Shown here: in pieces, positions 61,315 through 64,000 of the stretch
How the letters are laid out: each line of letters opens with the position of its first letter
How positions within the stretch are numbered: position 1 is the stretch's first letter
NCBI RefSeq assembly: GCF_001909285.1
Contig: NZ_MRSV01000001.1
Location: forward strand, 347,057-411,056
Length of the DNA: 64,000 nt
Source: Exiguobacterium profundum
Lineage (GTDB): Bacteria > Bacillota > Bacilli > Exiguobacteriales > Exiguobacteriaceae
Direction of reading: 5' to 3'
Position numbers and translations under genes: made by a program
The notes under the pieces: generated by a model
Told to the model about the DNA's origin: nothing
What the model saw: the letters and a program-made list of their open reading frames with translations, nothing else
The model's database searches: none

Positions 61315-62232
61315 TCACTCATCAAAGAAATCTAAATCAATTTTCTTAATTGTGTACATTTCTTCAATAGACACACCAACATTGTATATAAACATTAAGT
61401 TGGTCAATTCTTTTCCATCAATTAAAATCACTCGTTTATCTATCGATTCCGCATACATTCTTGCTTCTTTTGAGAATTTAGCTGTAGTCATAAAAATACC
61501 TTTTGACGCTTTTTTTCCTACTAAACTACCTACGAATCCTTGTATATCCGGTCGCGAAACTGTTGAATCTGTCTTCCATCGCTTTGCCTGTAAGTAAATC
61601 ATTTCTAATCCCAATACATCTTCTTTTATGATGCCATCAATTCCCTCATCTCCGGATTTCCCAATCGCCTTTCCAGCATCATTAACTGATCCTCCATACC
61701 CCATGGCAACAATTAAATCTACAATCAGTCGTTCAAAAAAAGCTGGAGAACAATCTAAGATTTTTTCTAAAATCACTTCCTGCAATTCAGTTTTAAGTAC
61801 ATTAAAGTTATAGTCGATTAGCTCTAATGGCGTCTGAGTATCATTTGGAGGGGCGATGTGTTTCGTTGATTCATCCGAAGTGCGACTCATGAATTCAATA
61901 AAACTCTTATATTTCATTAAAAATTTTCGATCAATCTTTGTTACATGAGGATCTTCAAGCACTCTCAATCCTTCATCCGTAATTGTGAAGACCGCTCTTC
62001 TTACCACTTTAATTAATCCTGCCTTACTTAAATACGTTCTAGTCCATCCGATTCGATTCACGAGTAATGTTTGCTTGCCACTTGGAAGTTTTTCTGCGAT
62101 TTCCTCGTCGGATAAGTGAAAATAATTGGCGAGTGATATATAAAGTTCTTGCAACGTATGTTCTTTACCATCTTCTAAATGTTGTAAAAACGGATACATA
62201 AATTCTTGGTAGCCTGGAACAGCCATATTCAT
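61315..62232 (-). CDS. mrr: Mrr-type restriction endonuclease (type IV)
   Basis: This 305-residue nuclease should cleave DNA bearing foreign methylation. An N-terminal winged-helix domain (Mrr_N, residues 1-95, opening VPGYQEFMYPFLQHLEDGKEH) precedes the Mrr catalytic domain (165-290): the Asp in GKSGDEGIDGIIKED near 210 and Q-A-K in IYLQAKRWK near 233. The C-terminus holds FMTTAKFSKEA and ILIDGKEL. Start may be ATG 62232 or ATG 62226, as the GAGGG site suits either. Its specificity must spare the host methylation. Confidence 0.9.
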   Translation of the reverse strand: MNMAVPGYQEFMYPFLQHLEDGKEHTLQELYISLANYFHLSDEEIAEKLPSGKQTLLVNRIGWTRTYLSKAGLIKVVRRAVFTITDEGLRVLEDPHVTKIDRKFLMKYKSFIEFMSRTSDESTKHIAPPNDTQTPLELIDYNFNVLKTELQEVILEKILDCSPAFFERLIVDLIVAMGYGGSVNDAGKAIGKSGDEGIDGIIKEDVLGLEMIYLQAKRWKTDSTVSRPDIQGFVGSLVGKKASKGIFMTTAKFSKEARMYAESIDKRVILIDGKELTNLMFIYNVGVSIEEMYTIKKIDLDFFDE

Positions 62233-62639
62233 CTCACCCTCTCATTCTGATACGTTCATTATAAAACATGAATGATAAAACTACATGAGTTAGGAAGAGA
62301 ACATGCCATTCATTTTTTTATGATATAAAAAATAGACGGTTGATAATAAAACCGTCTGAATTTCATGTTATTTATGGTACGGTTCTCCTTATCGAATCAA
62401 AATGAGGTTTTTAAGTCTATTCTTTAATTTAATTATTTTTGTTAGGGTTAAGGTAAAAAAGTTAGAATTCTGCTTTATTGCTTTTTTATACAGAGCATAT
62501 GATTATTAGGGCTTTCACTAATTCATTTAAAAATTTTGAAATATTCAATTTTTTTGTTTTAATAAAAGGATATAATTAACTTTATAATCCTTTTTTCTTT
62601 TTTTATAGTACTTATTTTAAAGTGAAGGGTCCGATAATA
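62233..62639. other. Very AT-rich intergenic region
   Basis: This 407-base gap between divergent genes marks a sharp rise in AT content. It holds a hairpin at 62334-62357, several TATAAT-like words near 62568-62585 that may drive the downstream nuclease gene, and no convincing protein gene. Confidence 0.5.
62325..62357 (-). terminator. Hairpin with minus-strand T run
   Basis: AGACGGTT/AACCGTCT form a perfect 8-bp stem with T6 on the minus strand, yet no minus-strand gene precedes it. Confidence 0.5.
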
Positions 62640-63659
62640 ATGACAGATAGAAATGCACAAGCCGGTGCTTTTGGATGGGACTTTCAAAGTAATTTAGCCT
62701 TATATTTTGCTTCTAAAGATTTAAAGTCATTGAGCAGAGTTAAAGTCGAAGGTCCAACAGAAGATATTGAACTTTTTTATGAAGACGGCCGTAGGACTTT
62801 TATTCAAGCAAAATCACAACTAGAGCCGTACAATTCGTCTAATACAAATTCTCATCTTAAGAATGCACTTAAGACATTAATTGATGCAACTTCGAAAACC
62901 GATTACTCTGTTCTTTATTATGGATCAAACATTTCTAATCCTTTCGTATTTAAAGAATTTGGTGGGCTTTTTGGAGTAGGTGCTACAGACTATTCATTTA
63001 ATGAACTACCACCTAAGATTAAAGCGAAGATAGAAAAATATGTTCATGAAGTTTCTATTAGTGAGAATTTATCTTTAGATAAATTTGATTATAATCGTTT
63101 GCGAATTACTACCCTGCCGTTTTTTGGTGATGACGATGAAACTAGATATCGTGTTATTAAACAGCGTGTTGAGAATCTTCTCGATAGTTTAGGCTTAAAG
63201 TCACCGCAAATAAATAGTATTTTTACTCACTATCAACTTCTTTTTACGCAAAATTCATCAAAAAAAATAAATATATACAAAAAAGATTTTGCATGGCCAA
63301 TAATAGTATACTCACTCGATACTACTAGTGATGAATTTTACGAGGAATTTAATCTAGATGTATCAGAAGAAGATGCTATCGAGAGTATATATACAGGCTT
63401 TATTGAAAAAAAGACCCTTGAATTTACTTTGTTTAATGAAGTAAGTAACCACTTTTTAGATTTTACTGAAAGTAAAAGTTATCAAAATAAAAGAAATGCC
63501 GCCAGAGAATTTATTGATAAACATTGTCTTTATTACTCAAGAAAGATATTTTATGGGAAATTAGATGACATGTCTGAACCTGTAACTCAATTAATTCTAT
63601 GGAGAATAATCAAAAAAATTAAGGTGATAAAACGACTCAATAAGGAGGTGGGCTTATGA
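62640..63659 (+). CDS. Cap4-like (DUF4297-type) nuclease, defence effector candidate
   Basis: This 339-residue protein starts with a region like the DUF4297/Cap4 nuclease domain: GAFGWDFQSNLALYFASKDL near residue 10, then VEGPTEDIELFYEDGRRTF and IQAKSQ near 40-60, giving the acidic residues and Q-x-K of a PD-(D/E)XK core. The remaining 250 residues are helical and unrecognised. Its stop overlaps the start of an ATPase gene by four bases (ATGA). Lamassu and ABC-three-component defence systems pair such effectors with SMC/ABC ATPases. AAGGG precedes ATG 62640; a GTG at 62622 is possible. The gene is strongly AT-rich. Confidence 0.6.
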   Translation: MTDRNAQAGAFGWDFQSNLALYFASKDLKSLSRVKVEGPTEDIELFYEDGRRTFIQAKSQLEPYNSSNTNSHLKNALKTLIDATSKTDYSVLYYGSNISNPFVFKEFGGLFGVGATDYSFNELPPKIKAKIEKYVHEVSISENLSLDKFDYNRLRITTLPFFGDDDETRYRVIKQRVENLLDSLGLKSPQINSIFTHYQLLFTQNSSKKINIYKKDFAWPIIVYSLDTTSDEFYEEFNLDVSEEDAIESIYTGFIEKKTLEFTLFNEVSNHFLDFTESKSYQNKRNAAREFIDKHCLYYSRKIFYGKLDDMSEPVTQLILWRIIKKIKVIKRLNKEVGL

Positions 63660-64000
63660 AACTAGTTTCTTTAATTCTAGACTACAAAGGTTCAAAAAGG
63701 ACGGTTGACTTTGGCAAAAAAACACTTATTCATAGTTTAAATAACAGTTCAGGAAAATCGACTCTACTTAGAATGATTTTCTATTCTATGGGATATAGCA
63801 TCCCTCAAACAAAAGGAATTAATTTTTCTAAAGTTAAGACAACTTTGTTTTTAGATAATGCAGATGGCATCAAGGAAATTCAGCGTGAAAATAATCATTT
63901 ATTTATACGTTTTAAAGATGGTTCCTCTTCAAACTTTTTTTTGCCGAATGATGAAAATTTAGTATTTTCTCAAATTTGGGGAGTAAACAACTCTAATGTG
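63656..64000 (+). CDS. ABC/SMC-type ATPase, partial (runs off window)
   Basis: The first 115 residues are visible. After a strand pair (LVSLILDYKGSKRTVDFGKKT) comes a Walker A-like loop LNNSSGKSTLL near residue 33, matching the NGSGKST form of RecF/SMC/ABC ATPases except for the first Gly. This is followed by RMIFYSMGYSIPQTKGINFS and a beta-rich region. AAGGAGGTG precedes the ATG at 63656, which overlaps the nuclease gene stop. It is presumably the sensor-motor partner of that nuclease. The coiled-coil and Walker B parts would lie beyond the window. Confidence 0.65.
   Translation, partial: MKLVSLILDYKGSKRTVDFGKKTLIHSLNNSSGKSTLLRMIFYSMGYSIPQTKGINFSKVKTTLFLDNADGIKEIQRENNHLFIRFKDGSSSNFFLPNDENLVFSQIWGVNNSNV

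Noticed and set aside
1..64000. tRNA, rRNA, CRISPR arrays, insertion sequences or prophage genes
   Set aside because: No cloverleaf-like clusters, no regularly spaced repeats, no transposase, integrase or phage structural signatures were seen.

Overview
The window is a stretch of bacterial chromosome from a member of the Bacillota (class Bacilli). The evidence is strong AGGAGG-type ribosome sites, frequent TTG and GTG starts, an HrcA/CIRCE operator, PerR-, Fur- and CcpA-type boxes, and Bacillus-like families (MprF, FusB, DegV, YjiH, DUF4317, LURP-one). The fairly balanced base composition and this gene mix suggest an Exiguobacterium-like organism. That is an inference from gene content, not a database match. 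No rRNA, tRNA, CRISPR array, insertion sequence or prophage was seen.

Layout. 0-10.5 kb: a truncated PAS-GGDEF protein, a luciferase-like oxidoreductase, a YjiH membrane protein, a C39-like protein, a UDG-fold-like protein, RluF, a divergent SDR/TetR pair sharing a perfect operator, and htpG behind a CIRCE element with a possible divergent small RNA. 10.5-14.6 kb: a restriction-modification island with a C5 methyltransferase, a Sau3AI-like nuclease, Vsr, and a BglII/BstYI-like nuclease, all probably centred on GATC. 14.6-17 kb: ahpCF. 17-26.4 kb: PadR/HAAS pair, aldo-keto reductase, a methionine-type ABC transporter with a short ATPase, a second UDG-like protein, an alcohol dehydrogenase interrupted by an amber codon, MarR, CarD and a soluble PAS-chemotaxis transducer. 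26.4-34.7 kb: malate:quinone oxidoreductase, a frameshifted DUF2691-type gene, a phosphatase, DegV, an adaptive-response operon (adaA-alkA-ogt) and mprF.

34.7-48.5 kb: carbohydrate and phosphate scavenging (GH16 glucanase behind two CcpA-type sites, a domain-swapped GH3 glucosidase coupled to an esterase, alkaline phosphatase), a FusB-type protein, a CD3324-type regulator with a structured leader, and a DbpA-type RNA helicase. 48.5-50.3 kb: an AT-rich accessory patch with a small membrane protein, a secreted protein of unknown family and gene debris. 50.3-54.7 kb: DUF4317, a secreted HNH nuclease, a 35-residue membrane peptide, an ECF sigma/anti-sigma pair and MsrA.

54.7-59.2 kb holds an operon that resembles dlt in parts but not in order: acyl carrier protein, AMP-ligase, MBOAT, SGNH protein. 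A promoter with a downstream Fur box lies ahead of it, so an iron-controlled acylation of a cell-surface polymer is the leading reading. 59.3-64 kb is a second defence region: DUF4230, a PD-(D/E)XK nuclease, an Mrr type IV nuclease and, in very AT-rich DNA, a Cap4-like nuclease gene overlapping by 4 bases an ATPase gene that runs off the window. The strongest candidates for little-described biology are that nuclease-ATPase pair, the Fur-box acylation operon, the two-nuclease GATC island, and the two structured leader/small-RNA candidates (8.3-8.5 kb and 42.8-43.0 kb).
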